This document shows, piece by piece, positions 25,909-35,062 of a stretch of DNA of 64,000 nucleotides; position 1 is the stretch's first letter, and each line of letters begins with the position of its first letter. The stretch spans positions 16,436 to 80,435 of the forward strand of contig CAVXAB010000016.1 of the NCBI GenBank assembly GCA_963759545.1. The letters run 5' to 3'. Below the pieces are notes generated by a model that saw nothing but the letters and a program-made list of their open reading frames with translations, made no database searches and was not told the DNA's origin. The stretch is from Trebonia sp963759545. GTDB lineage: Bacteria; Actinomycetota; Actinomycetes; Streptosporangiales; Streptosporangiaceae. The position numbers were made by a program, and so were the translations under genes.

Positions 25909-27394
25909 CGGAAAGCCCCTTCGCCTCGGCGAGCAGCGGGTGCCCCCACCGCTCGGTGAACGCCGCCTCGACCGCCGCGGCGACCCGGTACAGCCGCTCG
26001 TCGGCCAGCGGCGGTGCCATCACTTGCAGGCCGACCGGCAGGCCGTCCTCGGGCGCGAGCCCGATCGGCACGGAAATCGCCGCGTTCCCCGCCAGGTTGG
26101 ACGGGATCGTGCACAGGTCCGCCAGGTACATCGCCATCGGGTCGTCGGCCCGCTCGCCGATGTTGAACGCGGTGGTCGGCGTTGGCGGCGAGATGAGGAC
26201 ATCCACCTGGCTGAACGCATTGTCGAAGTCCCTGATGATCAACGTCCGCACCTGCTGCGCCTTGCCGTAGTAGGCGTCGTAGTAGCCGCTGGACAAGGCG
26301 TAGGTGCCGAGCATGATCCGCCGCTTGACCTCCGCGCCGAACCCGGCCTCCCTTGAGGCCGCCATGACCTCCTCGGCGGAGCCGCCGCCGACGCGCAGCC
26401 CGTACCGCATCCCGTCGAACCTGGCCAGGTTGGACGAGACCTCGCTCGGGGCGATCAGGTAGTAAGCGGGCAGCGCGTACTTGAAGTGCGGGCAGCTGAT
26501 CTCGGTGACCTTCGCGCCGAGCGCTTCGAGGACCTCGACCGCCTCGGTGAACCGCGTCATCACGCCCGGCTGGTAGCCGTCGCCGGAGAACTCGCTGACG
26601 ATGCCGATCCGCAGCCCGGCGACGTCGCCGTGGCGCGCGGCCTCGACCACGGGCGGCACCGGCGCGTCGATCGAGGTGGAGTCGCACGGGTCGTGCCCGG
26701 ACATGACCTCGTGCAGCAGGGCGGCGTCGAGGACCGTCCGCCCGAACGGTCCCGGGGTGTCCAGGGACGACGCGAACGCGACGACCCCGTACCGTGAGTT
26801 GCCGCCGTAGGTCGGCTTGGTGCCGACGACCCCGCACACCGCGGCCGGCTGGCGGATCGAGCCGCCGGTGTCGGTCCCGAGCGCGAGCGGCGCCTCGTGG
26901 GCGGCGACGGCGGCAGCCGAGCCGCCGGAGGAGCCGCCGGGCACCTTGGACAGGTCCCAGGGGTTGCGCGACGTCCAGAACCCGGAGTTCTCCGTGGAGG
27001 AGCCCATCGCGAACTCGTCCATGTTGGTCTTGCCGATGAGGACGGCGCCGGCCTTGCGCAGCCGCTGCGTGATCGTCGACTCGTACGGCGGAACCCAGCC
27101 CTCGAGGATCTTCGACCCGCAGGTCGTCGGCATCCCGGCGGTGGCGAACAGGTCCTTGACCGCGACGGGGACGCCCGCGAGCGCGCCGAGCGGTTCGCCC
27201 GCCGCCCGCTTGCGGTCGACCTCGCGCGCCTGCGCCAGGGCGTCATCGGCGGCCACGTGCAGGAACGCCTTTACTTCACCGTCCACGGCGCCGATCCGGT
27301 CCAGGTGCGCCTGCGTGACCTCGGCGGCGGAAACCTCTCCGGCGGCCATGGCGGCGGCCAGTTCGGCCGCCGTCTTCTTGATTAGCTCGCTCAT
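25901..27394 (-). CDS. gatA: Aspartyl/glutamyl-tRNA(Asn/Gln) amidotransferase subunit A
   Basis: Amidase subunit that releases ammonia from glutamine for GatB. 497 residues with the amidase-signature catalytic triad: Lys in AGVPVAVKDLFATAG, and the serines in PGGSSGGSAAAVAA and GTDTGGSIRQPAAVCGVVG. TYGGNSRYGVVAFASSLD follows. The last third contains ADDPMAMYLADLCTIPSNLA and LPVGLQVMAPPLADERLYRV. It starts at ATG 27394, 88 bp after the gatC stop, and overlaps gatB. Confidence 0.97.
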   Translation of the reverse strand: MSELIKKTAAELAAAMAAGEVSAAEVTQAHLDRIGAVDGEVKAFLHVAADDALAQAREVDRKRAAGEPLGALAGVPVAVKDLFATAGMPTTCGSKILEGWVPPYESTITQRLRKAGAVLIGKTNMDEFAMGSSTENSGFWTSRNPWDLSKVPGGSSGGSAAAVAAHEAPLALGTDTGGSIRQPAAVCGVVGTKPTYGGNSRYGVVAFASSLDTPGPFGRTVLDAALLHEVMSGHDPCDSTSIDAPVPPVVEAARHGDVAGLRIGIVSEFSGDGYQPGVMTRFTEAVEVLEALGAKVTEISCPHFKYALPAYYLIAPSEVSSNLARFDGMRYGLRVGGGSAEEVMAASREAGFGAEVKRRIMLGTYALSSGYYDAYYGKAQQVRTLIIRDFDNAFSQVDVLISPPTPTTAFNIGERADDPMAMYLADLCTIPSNLAGNAAISVPIGLAPEDGLPVGLQVMAPPLADERLYRVAAAVEAAFTERWGHPLLAEAKGLSGE

Positions 27395-27481
27395 GAGGCC
27401 ACCTCGCTGGCGCTCGGAGTCCGCATTCGCGGACGCACTGTACTTGCCGATTCGCTCGCAAGCTCGCTCATCAGTCCTGCC

Positions 27482-27775
27482 TCACTCCTCGACCAGGATC
27501 CGCGGGACCTTGAACCGCTGAAGCTCGACCGCCGGGGCGCCGGACAGCGCCTGCTCCGGCGTCAGGCAGGGGACGGGCTCATCGGCGCGGTACACGTTGG
27601 TCAGGCCGGTCGCGTGCGTGGTTGGCGGGATGCCGTCCGCTGCGACCTCCTGCACCTGCGCGACCGCCGAGATGATCTGGTCGAGCTGCGGGGCAAGGTG
27701 GTCAAGCTCTTCGTCGCTGAGCGCGAGCCTGGACAGCCGTGCCAGGTGAGCGACCTCGTCGCGGGTTATCGGCAT
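27482..27775 (-). CDS. gatC: Aspartyl/glutamyl-tRNA(Asn/Gln) amidotransferase subunit C
   Basis: Small subunit that wraps around GatA and stabilises GatAB. 97 residues: ITRDEVAHLARLSRLALSDE, LDQIISAVAQVQEVAADGI and a closing LQRFKVPRILVEE. ATG 27775 is preferred to ATG 27784 because MPITRDEVAHLARL matches the family N-terminus and a TAGGAT box ends 7 bp before it, which suggests a leaderless transcript. Confidence 0.95.
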   Translation of the reverse strand: MPITRDEVAHLARLSRLALSDEELDHLAPQLDQIISAVAQVQEVAADGIPPTTHATGLTNVYRADEPVPCLTPEQALSGAPAVELQRFKVPRILVEE

Positions 27776-27955
27776 GAGCTCCATCCTAGGGCGGATGCAG
27801 TGGCAACTTGTAAGCGATTAACGCGCTGGTAGCACAAGGCCCCGGTCGGCGTCGGGCGCCGGGTGGCGATTTCTCAGTCCTGCCTCCGTACTGTCGCTCG
27901 GATCTCTCGTTACTCTCCGTATACAAGGATCACCTTTCGTGACGACGGGCAGACC

Positions 27956-30130
27956 ATGAAACGACCTCGCAGTTATCTCCCGGTGGGACGACCTTCGGTA
28001 TCCCCCGCCAACAGAGTCATTGCCGCCACCGTGGTCATTGCCGCGACGGCGATCGCGGCGATCGCGGTCGGCGCGGCCGCCACGGCCGGCGCGGCCACGG
28101 CCGGCGCGGCCACGCAGGCCAAGGCCGTCGGCGTTCCTGTTGGTCAAGTCGGCCCCGTCGGCCACGTCGGTCCCGGCGGCCACGTCGGCGCGGGCACCGC
28201 GACGCTGCCGGACAGCGTCGCGCCGTTCGCCACCGCCGGCCGGGCGACCGGGAGCGTCCCCGCGTCGGACGCGCTGACCCTCCAGTTCTGGCTGGCTCCG
28301 CGGGCCGCGGCGGAGAGCTATGCCACCGCCGTGTCCACCCCGGGCAACCCGCTGTTCAGGCACTTCCTGTCCCCGGCGGCGTATACGGCGCGGTACGCCG
28401 CCACGCCAGAGTCGGCGGCCGCGGTTGAGTCGTGGCTGACGTCCGAGGGCTTCGCCGCCGCCGGCACCGACTCCGGTCGCGACTACGTGCGCGCCACCGC
28501 GCCCGTGTCCACGATCGACAAGGCGCTGAAGATACGGCTCACCTACTACCGGGCAGGCCGTGACGCCAACGCGGGCAGGTACCGGCTGCGCGCCAACGAC
28601 CGCCCGGTCTCGCTGCCCGCGTCGGTCGCCGGCCGCGTCGAGGGGGTCACCGGCCTGGACAACGCGGCGCCGACGATGACGTATGCCAGGGCAGGGAACC
28701 TGTCGGCCCCAGGGGGTGGAGCCCTCAAGGGTGGAGCCCTCAAGGGTGGTGCCCCCGAGGGGGCACCGCCCAAGGGGGGACAGCCGGAATCGCCGTCTTT
28801 CGCCTGCTCGCAGTGGTACCTCCAGCACTACGCGACCGGCTTGCCCAGGCAGTACGGCACGACGAGGTTCCCGACGGTCATCTGCGGCTACACGCCACAG
28901 CAGCTTCGCCTGGCCTACGGCTTCAGCCCCGCCAGCGACGGCAAGGGCGTCACGATCGCCCTGGTGGAGGTGGGCACCACCCCGGACATGTTCGAGACCC
29001 TGCGGACCTACGCCGCGGTCCACGGCATCCAGGCGCCGTCGGCCGGGCGGTATGCCGAGCTTTCCCTCGGCGAAGGGCCGACGTGCGGCGACCCGTTCAA
29101 CACCGAGGAGCAGCTGGACGTCGAATCCTCCTACGACCTGGCGCCGATGGCCAACCAGCTCGTGGTCGGCGGCGACTCGTGCGACAACGGGGACTACGGC
29201 CTGCAGGCCCTGTATGACGCCGACACGTTGATCCTCGACGGTGCCAGCGGTCACCCGCTCGCCAGCATCGCCTCGAACTCCTGGGAAGGCGGAGACGAGA
29301 CGATCCCGGTCAACCTGCTCCGGATCGAGCACGACTACCTGATCAAGGCCGCCGCCGAGGGCGTCACCATGCTCTTCGCGGCCGGCGACTCCTCGGGCGT
29401 GGCGGTACCGTCGAGCGATCCGTACGCGACCGCGGTGGGCGCGACCACGCTTGGCATCGGGCACGACAATCCCCGCCTCTTCGAGACCGGCTGGTCGACC
29501 GGGATCTGGGCGGCAAGCAAGGCAGGCAAGGCAAGTAACGGGAGGTGGGTCTTCCAGGGTGAGCAGGGCGCGGCGGGCGGCGGGCCGAGCCTGCTGTGGA
29601 AGCAGCCCGCCTACCAGCGCGGCGTGGTGCCGGACCGGCTGGCCGTGGCGCCGGGCGACCGGGGCGGCCTCGTCCGCGCTGTCCCCGACATCAGCGCGGT
29701 CGGCGACCCGTTCACCGGGATGGCAACCGGGATGCTGAGCTTCAATGCCCAGGGGAACGTGACCGGGTACTTCGAGGAGTCCATCGGCGGCACGAGCCTC
29801 GCCGCGCCGCTGGTCGCGGCCGTCGTGGCCGACGCGGAGCAGGGCTCACGCGCGTTCGGGTTCCTCAACCCGGCGCTTTACCAGCTGGCGAAGACCGGGG
29901 CAGGGGCGTTCCACGACGCGCAGGCGCTGTCCGGCGGGACGCCGGCCAAGTACCGCGGTGTCGCCTGTGACCAGGACACGTGCGGCGTGCTTACGCTGAC
30001 CACGTTCGACGACCAGAGCTGGTCGATGCCCGGCTACACCGGCCAGGTGACCGGGCCTGGCTACGACACCATGACCGGCCTCGGCACTCCGAACGGGCAG
30101 CGGCTCATCAACGCGCTCCGTGCCCTGTAG
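27956..30130 (+). CDS. Secreted S53-family serine-carboxyl protease (sedolisin) with pro-domain
   Basis: 724 residues from ATG 27956. A basic N-terminus and a long hydrophobic Ala-rich segment (NRVIAATVVIAATAIAAIAV) form the signal peptide. A pro-kumamolisin activation domain (TLQFWLAPRAAAESYATAVS, NPLFRHFLSPAAYTARYAAT) reaches about residue 250. A low-complexity linker with exact repeats (GGALKGGALKGGAPEGAPPK) precedes the catalytic domain. Catalytic residues are visible: Glu/Asp in EEQLDVESSYD (about 384-388), the oxyanion Asp region in MLFAAGDSSG, and the Ser in SIGGTSLAAPLVAA (about 614). The C-terminal calcium-site region is GPGYDTMTGLGTPNGQRL. It is a likely extracellular acid protease. 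A hairpin follows the stop. Confidence 0.92.
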   Translation: MKRPRSYLPVGRPSVSPANRVIAATVVIAATAIAAIAVGAAATAGAATAGAATQAKAVGVPVGQVGPVGHVGPGGHVGAGTATLPDSVAPFATAGRATGSVPASDALTLQFWLAPRAAAESYATAVSTPGNPLFRHFLSPAAYTARYAATPESAAAVESWLTSEGFAAAGTDSGRDYVRATAPVSTIDKALKIRLTYYRAGRDANAGRYRLRANDRPVSLPASVAGRVEGVTGLDNAAPTMTYARAGNLSAPGGGALKGGALKGGAPEGAPPKGGQPESPSFACSQWYLQHYATGLPRQYGTTRFPTVICGYTPQQLRLAYGFSPASDGKGVTIALVEVGTTPDMFETLRTYAAVHGIQAPSAGRYAELSLGEGPTCGDPFNTEEQLDVESSYDLAPMANQLVVGGDSCDNGDYGLQALYDADTLILDGASGHPLASIASNSWEGGDETIPVNLLRIEHDYLIKAAAEGVTMLFAAGDSSGVAVPSSDPYATAVGATTLGIGHDNPRLFETGWSTGIWAASKAGKASNGRWVFQGEQGAAGGGPSLLWKQPAYQRGVVPDRLAVAPGDRGGLVRAVPDISAVGDPFTGMATGMLSFNAQGNVTGYFEESIGGTSLAAPLVAAVVADAEQGSRAFGFLNPALYQLAKTGAGAFHDAQALSGGTPAKYRGVACDQDTCGVLTLTTFDDQSWSMPGYTGQVTGPGYDTMTGLGTPNGQRLINALRAL

Positions 30131-30158
30131 CTCCCTGCAGCTCCCTGTAGCCAGGCGC

Positions 30159-30199
30159 AACGGCCCCGGGGACGGTTGCAACCGTCCCCCGGGGCCGTT
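30159..30199. terminator. Bidirectional hairpin terminator between convergent genes
   Basis: AACGGCCCCGGGGACGGTT (30159-30177) pairs with AACCGTCCCCCGGGGCCGTT (30180-30199) with one bulged base. It lies between the protease stop and the convergent acyltransferase-esterase stop and could serve both. Confidence 0.75.
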
Positions 30200-30233
30200 C
30201 GCGTCGTCGCCTACAACTCGGCTACAACTTCGG

Positions 30234-32399
30234 CTACAACTTCGGCTGCGGCTTGACCGTGGTGGTGTTGTTGATCCAGGCCCAGATCACCTGCGAGGCG
30301 GCCGGGAAGCTGACCGGCGGCCGCGGGTAGCTGTGCACGCCCGCGGTGTAGACGGCGAAGCTGACGCTCGAGCCGTTGAGGCAGTCAGACCAGGTGGTCA
30401 GGGTCATGTTCCCCTGGTGCGAGCTGGCTGACTCGGTCGAGCACTGGTCTTCGTAGCGCAGGGTATTGTTCTCCACCAGCGAGGCCGGCGATTCCCTGAA
30501 GTGGCCCTTTTCCCCGGTGTACCACGGCGTGTCCGTGTCGTCGGTCGATGCGACCTGGAGGATCTTCTGCGGGACGGTGATGTTGCACCATGGCATCGGG
30601 TCCGACTTCACGACCGCCGTGCCGTCGAACAGCAGCGGGTCCTCGCACGCCAGGGTGTAGGCGAGGCGTCCGCCATTGCTGTAGCCCATGAGGTAGATGG
30701 GGCGCGTGTTACCAGGATCGATCTTCTTCACGAGCGCCTCGATGAACCCGACGTCGTTGACCTTGGCCTGCGCCGCCCAGGAACAGCAGCCGATCGCGTT
30801 CCACGACTCCCGGTAGGCCAGCGGGTACACCACCTCCGCCTCGCCGGCGGTCGCGTAGGAGGTGAACTCGTCCCTGCCGATCTCCTGCTCCTGGGTGGAG
30901 TTGATGCCGGACAGCACCATGATGATCGGCGCCGACGCGGGCAGCGCCTTCTTCGCGGGCGTGAGCACCGTGTAGCTCCTGGTCATGTTGCCCACCTGCA
31001 TCGTGGAGACCGTGGTGTTCATCGTGCGGTCGGCCGCGCTGACGATGCGCGTCCCGGCGATTGACCCGCTGGCCGCCACGACGACGACCGCGAGCGCGAT
31101 GACGAACACGCGCCGCGGGATCCGCGCAACCCTGGCGGTAATGAAGTCTTCGATCTTGTCGAGCGCCCGGTCGGTCGCCTGGCCGATGCCGGTCTTGCGC
31201 TTCGGCTTCCACTCGCGCCCGGTGAGCAGCAGGCTGACCGGAGTCCGCCGCACGGCCGAGGCGATCATCCACGCGCAGGCGTAGATGAGCGGCACGGCGA
31301 TGAACAGCAGGATCAGCACCTCGAAGCTGGAGTGCGACAGGCGGTGCAGCCAGCCGATGAGGCCGCCGTGCGCGCCGAAGTAGTGGGAGCCCGCGATCAG
31401 CAGGAGCGCCTGCAGCACGAGCGGGTGCGCGAGGTAGATGCCGAACGAACTGGCCGAGCCCGCCGCGCAGAACTTCCGCAACGGCGCGCCCCTGTCGCTC
31501 CACAGCAGCCCCGCGCCGAGCAGCGCCCAGCCGAAGGCGAGCGCCTCGAAGATGACGACCGGCTGGAAGACGGCGCTCGCGTTGTTCGGCGTCGCGCCGA
31601 AGACCTCGATCTCGATCAGGTAGACGCCGATGCCCGCGGCCACGCCGGCGGCCGCCACGAGCGCGACCCGCCACCCGCTGCGCAGGTGCCGCCTGGTGAA
31701 GGCGCACAGTTGCTCGAAGTGCCAGCCCGCGAGCGCGCCCGCCACCACGTACAGGACGTAGGTGTCGATCCAGTAGCCTTGCCCGGCGCCGTTCAGGAAC
31801 TGCGCGACGAGGCCGTTACCCTGCCGCCCCACCCGGTAGTGCAGCCCGACGGTCAGCCAGGCCTGGTAGGCGAGCGCGACGCCGAACAGCCAGGCGTGGT
31901 ATCCCTCGGTCTTCTTCAGCACCCACCTGATCAGCGGGAACAGCAGGTAGATCTGCATGCTGACGAGCAGGAAGTACAGGTGGTACCGCGCGCCCGCGTT
32001 CGCCAGGTCATGCAAGAACGCAGCCGGGAAGGCGCCGCGAGAATGCCCGTCCGCCGCGTAGTAGATCGCGGACCAGGTGATGTAGGCGGGCAGGACGAGC
32101 CAGAACCGCCGCCGCAGGAACCGCCCGGCCTTGAGCGGCCTGCGCCCGTAGTTGTACGTCAGCACCAGCGCCGTGAGCAGGAGGAACAGCTCGCGGCTGG
32201 TGTGGAAGACGGTGGTGACCGCGCCGATGCTCATGGTGACGTTCCCGCCGGCGAAGGCCAGCGTGTGCACGCTCACCACGAACACCATGATGATCAGCCG
32301 GATCATGTCGAACGCGATGATGTGCGGTCGCGAACGCGGGCCAGCCGCGCCAGCGGGAGCTGACGCGGCCGGCCCGGTCGCGGAAAGCGTGGAACTCAC
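30234..32399 (-). CDS. Fusion of a membrane acyltransferase (OafA/YrhL, acyltransferase 3) with an extracytoplasmic esterase domain
   Basis: 721 residues. Residues about 25-390 are an acyltransferase-3 domain with about ten transmembrane segments: IIAFDMIRLIIMVFVVSVHT (the family's His), RELFLLLTALVLTYNYGRR, RRRFWLVLPAYITWSAIYY, SSFGIYLAHPLVLQALLL. After a basic stretch (GREWKPKRKTG) and another membrane segment (VFVIALAVVVVAASGSIAG) comes an alpha/beta-hydrolase domain of LpqC/PHB-depolymerase type: MVLSGINSTQEQ, ESWNAIGCCSWAA, NDVGFIEALVKKIDP, nucleophile GYSNGGRLAY, DDTDTPWY and His in AGVHSYPRPP. It overlaps the acyl-ligase gene by 4 bp and is the last gene of a five-gene operon. Its role may be to acylate and then release or trim an exported product (inference). 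The hydrolase part has a free-standing paralogue at 37916. Confidence 0.85.
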   Translation of the reverse strand: MSSTLSATGPAASAPAGAAGPRSRPHIIAFDMIRLIIMVFVVSVHTLAFAGGNVTMSIGAVTTVFHTSRELFLLLTALVLTYNYGRRPLKAGRFLRRRFWLVLPAYITWSAIYYAADGHSRGAFPAAFLHDLANAGARYHLYFLLVSMQIYLLFPLIRWVLKKTEGYHAWLFGVALAYQAWLTVGLHYRVGRQGNGLVAQFLNGAGQGYWIDTYVLYVVAGALAGWHFEQLCAFTRRHLRSGWRVALVAAAGVAAGIGVYLIEIEVFGATPNNASAVFQPVVIFEALAFGWALLGAGLLWSDRGAPLRKFCAAGSASSFGIYLAHPLVLQALLLIAGSHYFGAHGGLIGWLHRLSHSSFEVLILLFIAVPLIYACAWMIASAVRRTPVSLLLTGREWKPKRKTGIGQATDRALDKIEDFITARVARIPRRVFVIALAVVVVAASGSIAGTRIVSAADRTMNTTVSTMQVGNMTRSYTVLTPAKKALPASAPIIMVLSGINSTQEQEIGRDEFTSYATAGEAEVVYPLAYRESWNAIGCCSWAAQAKVNDVGFIEALVKKIDPGNTRPIYLMGYSNGGRLAYTLACEDPLLFDGTAVVKSDPMPWCNITVPQKILQVASTDDTDTPWYTGEKGHFRESPASLVENNTLRYEDQCSTESASSHQGNMTLTTWSDCLNGSSVSFAVYTAGVHSYPRPPVSFPAASQVIWAWINNTTTVKPQPKL

Positions 32400-33859
32400 G
32401 AGCGCGCCGCCACCGATTCCTTCAGCAGGCGCCGCGAGATCTTTCCTGTCGGACCGAGGGGCATCGCGTCGACCAGCCAGAACTCACTGGGCTGCTTGTG
32501 CCGCGGCAGCCGCTCCGCGCAGGCCGTGCGCAGCAGCGCCTCCACCTCGTCAGCGACGGCGGCGGCGTCCGGGACAACGTAGGCGACCGGCCGCTCGCCG
32601 AGCACCTCGTCGATCGCGCCGATCACCGCGGCTGAGCGGACACCGGGCTGCGCGAGCAGGATCTCCTCGATCTCCCTGGGGTAGATCTTCTCGCCGCCCC
32701 GGTTGATCACGTCGTCGGACCGCCCGACGAGGAACAGGTAGCCGTCGGCGTCCAGGTACCCGAGGTCGCCGGTGTCCAGCCAGCCGTTGTCGTCGATCGC
32801 GCCGGGCCGCCCGCCGGAGGCGTACGCGGTGATCACGCCCGCGCCCCTGATCAGCACCCGCCCGATGTCGCCCGGTACGGCCCGCCCGCCGCCGGGCAGG
32901 TCGATGCGCACCTCGGAACCCGCGGGCTTGCCCGCGGATCCGGGCTTGCGCGGCCCGTCGAGCGGGTTGGCCGTGATCATGCTGGCCGCCTCGGTCATGC
33001 CGTAGGTCTCGATGACCGGCACGCCGAGCGCCTTCTGGAACCGCTCAAGCGAGGCGAGCGGCAGCGGCGCCGAGGCCGACCGGACGAACCGGAGCTCCTT
33101 TGGCGGGTCGGCCGGCGGGTCCATCGACAGAATCGAGATGATCGCGGGCACGGCGTTGATCCAGGTGATCCGGTCCGCGTTGATCAGGTCCCAGAACCCG
33201 CGCCTGCTGAACTTGCGGTCTACGGCCAGGTACGCCCCGGCCCGGAGGGTGGCGAGCAGCCCGACCACCTCCGCGTTGACGTGGAACAGCGGCAGCGAGC
33301 AGTACCCGCGGTCGGACCGGCCGAGCCGGTGCCAGTCGGCCACGCTTGACGCCACGTGAGCCAGCTGCTCTTCCCGTAGCAGGATTCCCTTGGGCGTTCC
33401 GGTGGTGCCGCTGGTGCACAGGAAGATCCCGCCCCCGTCGGTGCCGTAAGTCAACGGCGAGGAATCAAAGGAGGTGATTCCGAACGGGAGCTTGGCTTCG
33501 CGCGCACCCCCACGCGACTCTTCCCCGGCGGCGGCCGCATGGCTGGTGACCATGCCGGCCGGCCGTGCGACACCGAGCACCCGGGCGACGTCCGTGTCCG
33601 GTGCGCCCGGGTCAATGGGAACCGCGACCCGGCCGGCGGCGATCAGCGCGACCAGGGCGGTGGCGTAGTCGAGCGGATCGGCGAGCCGGACGTTTACCCG
33701 GGAGCCGGGCGGCAGGCCCGCGTCGTCCAGGCGGCGTTCGGTCTCGCGGACGACGTCGAGCAGGCCGGAGTAGGTGAGCGTCGCGGGGCCACGTGCGTCC
33801 GCGAGGTAGACGTCATCGCCGTGGCGGGCGGCCGCCTGTTCAATCCATGCGCGTATCAC
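32396..33859 (-). CDS. AMP-dependent acyl-CoA synthetase/acid-CoA ligase
   Basis: 487 residues from GTG 33859 (a GAGG site lies 9 bp upstream; TTG 33874 is an alternative). Adenylate-forming enzyme motifs are complete: P-loop FLCTSGTTGTPKGILL, VIETYGMTEAASM, GWLDTGDLGYLDADGYLFL, GRSDDVINRGGEKIYPREIE and the catalytic Lys in PLGPTGKISRRLL. It activates a carboxylic acid as acyl-AMP and probably transfers it to CoA; the acid is unknown. It follows the VOC gene with almost no gap and overlaps the acyltransferase-esterase gene. Confidence 0.88.
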   Translation of the reverse strand: MIRAWIEQAAARHGDDVYLADARGPATLTYSGLLDVVRETERRLDDAGLPPGSRVNVRLADPLDYATALVALIAAGRVAVPIDPGAPDTDVARVLGVARPAGMVTSHAAAAGEESRGGAREAKLPFGITSFDSSPLTYGTDGGGIFLCTSGTTGTPKGILLREEQLAHVASSVADWHRLGRSDRGYCSLPLFHVNAEVVGLLATLRAGAYLAVDRKFSRRGFWDLINADRITWINAVPAIISILSMDPPADPPKELRFVRSASAPLPLASLERFQKALGVPVIETYGMTEAASMITANPLDGPRKPGSAGKPAGSEVRIDLPGGGRAVPGDIGRVLIRGAGVITAYASGGRPGAIDDNGWLDTGDLGYLDADGYLFLVGRSDDVINRGGEKIYPREIEEILLAQPGVRSAAVIGAIDEVLGERPVAYVVPDAAAVADEVEALLRTACAERLPRHKQPSEFWLVDAMPLGPTGKISRRLLKESVAARS

Positions 33860-33875
33860 GAGGTAATTCCTCAAC

Positions 33876-34277
33876 TCAGTACATCATCCGGTGGTCGTTG
33901 TAGTGCTTGAACTCGAGGAGGTTCCCGGTCGGGTCGACCAGCACGAACGTGCGGTGCTCCTCAACGAGTCCTTCGAACCGCAGCGACACATCGTGGTAGA
34001 AGGGGATCTTCCTGGTGACCGCGCAGGCGTACAGCGCCTCGAAGTCGGCCGGCTCACGGAACGTGACGCCGAAGTGCCTCGGGTAGAGGCTCTCCGGCGC
34101 GGCGGGCTCGCCAGGGGTGAGATGGCACACGACCTGGTCGCCGAAGAAGTCCAGGGTGATCCTGTCGTTGTACCGCCGGGCCAGCTTGCAGCCCAGCTTG
34201 GTTACGTAGAAGTCCTGCGCCGCATCCAGGTCATGGGCGGGGATGGCCAGGTGGAAGACGTCGGAAGTGGTTCGCAC
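33876..34277 (-). CDS. VOC-family (glyoxalase/dioxygenase-like) protein
   Basis: 133 residues from GTG 34277; the longer open frame upstream overlaps the ComA-like gene in another frame and is not coding. A single vicinal-oxygen-chelate unit: DVFHLAIPAHDLDAAQDFYV (first metal His), RITLDFFGDQVVCHLTPGE, YPRHFGVTF (second His), and FVLVDPTGNLLEFKHYND (Glu). Members are metal-dependent isomerases, lyases or dioxygenases. Its position inside the ComA-like operon suggests it acts on an intermediate of that pathway. Confidence 0.8.
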   Translation of the reverse strand: MRTTSDVFHLAIPAHDLDAAQDFYVTKLGCKLARRYNDRITLDFFGDQVVCHLTPGEPAAPESLYPRHFGVTFREPADFEALYACAVTRKIPFYHDVSLRFEGLVEEHRTFVLVDPTGNLLEFKHYNDHRMMY

Positions 34278-34297
34278 GGTTTGCCTAACGTGGTCGG

Positions 34298-35062
34298 TTA
34301 CTCGAAGGCGGTCAGGGTGTCTGAGCGCAGGCCGAGCCGGAGGGTCTCCAGGCCGATGACGCCGGCGGCGGGCACGTTCCCCAGGTTCACGTTCGGCCCG
34401 ACCCTGGTGATCATGTGCGTCTGCAGCGCTGTGTTCGGCGCCTCGAACAGCAGGCTCTCGATGCCGATGCCGGCGTGCAGGACGTCCTCGATCAGGCCGT
34501 ACCGCAGCTCGCCGTCGGGGCGGCAGATGCCGGATGAGCCGCTCTCCCTGGCCTCGAGGGTCACCAGCGAGGCGCCCGCGTCGAGGTCCTCCTTGATGGC
34601 GGCCACCCACTCGCTCGGCGGCAGCATCTCCGAGCGGCCCGGGTCCTTGAAGCCGACCTCGGACACGACCGTGAAGTCGGGGGCGAGTTTACGGATGTAA
34701 CCGGCCTTCTCGGCGTTGGACATCTCGATCGTGCCGTTGGACGCCTCGACGTGCCGAGCCCCGTGCTCCTCACAGAACCGGCGGAAGTCATCGAAGCGCC
34801 CCTGGAGCACGAACTTCTCGAACAGCGTCCCGCCGAAGTAGAAGCCGATGCCGTGGCTCTCCAGGACCCTGATCTTCTCGCGCAGGCAATTGGTGACGAC
34901 CGAGGTGCCCCAGCCGAACTTCACGTAGTCGATGTACTCGGCGCCGTATTCGATCTGATCGGTGAACAGGCCGAGCGGAATGCCGCCGTCGATCACCATG
35001 GTGAGGCCGCTGGTGCGGGGCTTGACCGCCCGCTCGGGCAGGTTCAGTACGGTCTGGTTCAT
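34298..35062 (-). CDS. ComA-family phosphosulfolactate synthase
   Basis: 254 residues. Known members add sulfite to phosphoenolpyruvate to give (2R)-phospho-3-sulfolactate, the first step of methanogen coenzyme M synthesis. Conserved blocks are seen through the TIM barrel: GLTMVIDGGIPLGLFTDQIE, YIDYVKFGWGTSVV, FYFGGTLFEKFVLQGRFDDF, ARHVEASNGTIEMS, TVVSEVGFKDPG, DLDAGASLVTLEARESGSSG and TRVGPNVNLGNV. It overlaps the preceding phosphatase gene by 4 bp (ATGA). The next enzyme in the known route is a phosphatase, so the neighbouring histidine phosphatase could make sulfolactate (inference). Homologues outside methanogens may use other nucleophiles, so the exact reaction is not proved. Confidence 0.85.
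   Translation of the reverse strand: MNQTVLNLPERAVKPRTSGLTMVIDGGIPLGLFTDQIEYGAEYIDYVKFGWGTSVVTNCLREKIRVLESHGIGFYFGGTLFEKFVLQGRFDDFRRFCEEHGARHVEASNGTIEMSNAEKAGYIRKLAPDFTVVSEVGFKDPGRSEMLPPSEWVAAIKEDLDAGASLVTLEARESGSSGICRPDGELRYGLIEDVLHAGIGIESLLFEAPNTALQTHMITRVGPNVNLGNVPAAGVIGLETLRLGLRSDTLTAFE

Noticed and set aside
27818..29464. Long minus-strand open frame opposite the sedolisin gene
   Set aside because: It is Arg/Gly-rich with no recognisable domain and is the antisense shadow of a well-conserved protease; such frames are common at this G+C content. The same holds for long antisense frames at 1079-1987, 4384-5703, 15524-16672, 47469-48815, 52242-53768 and 55198-56892.
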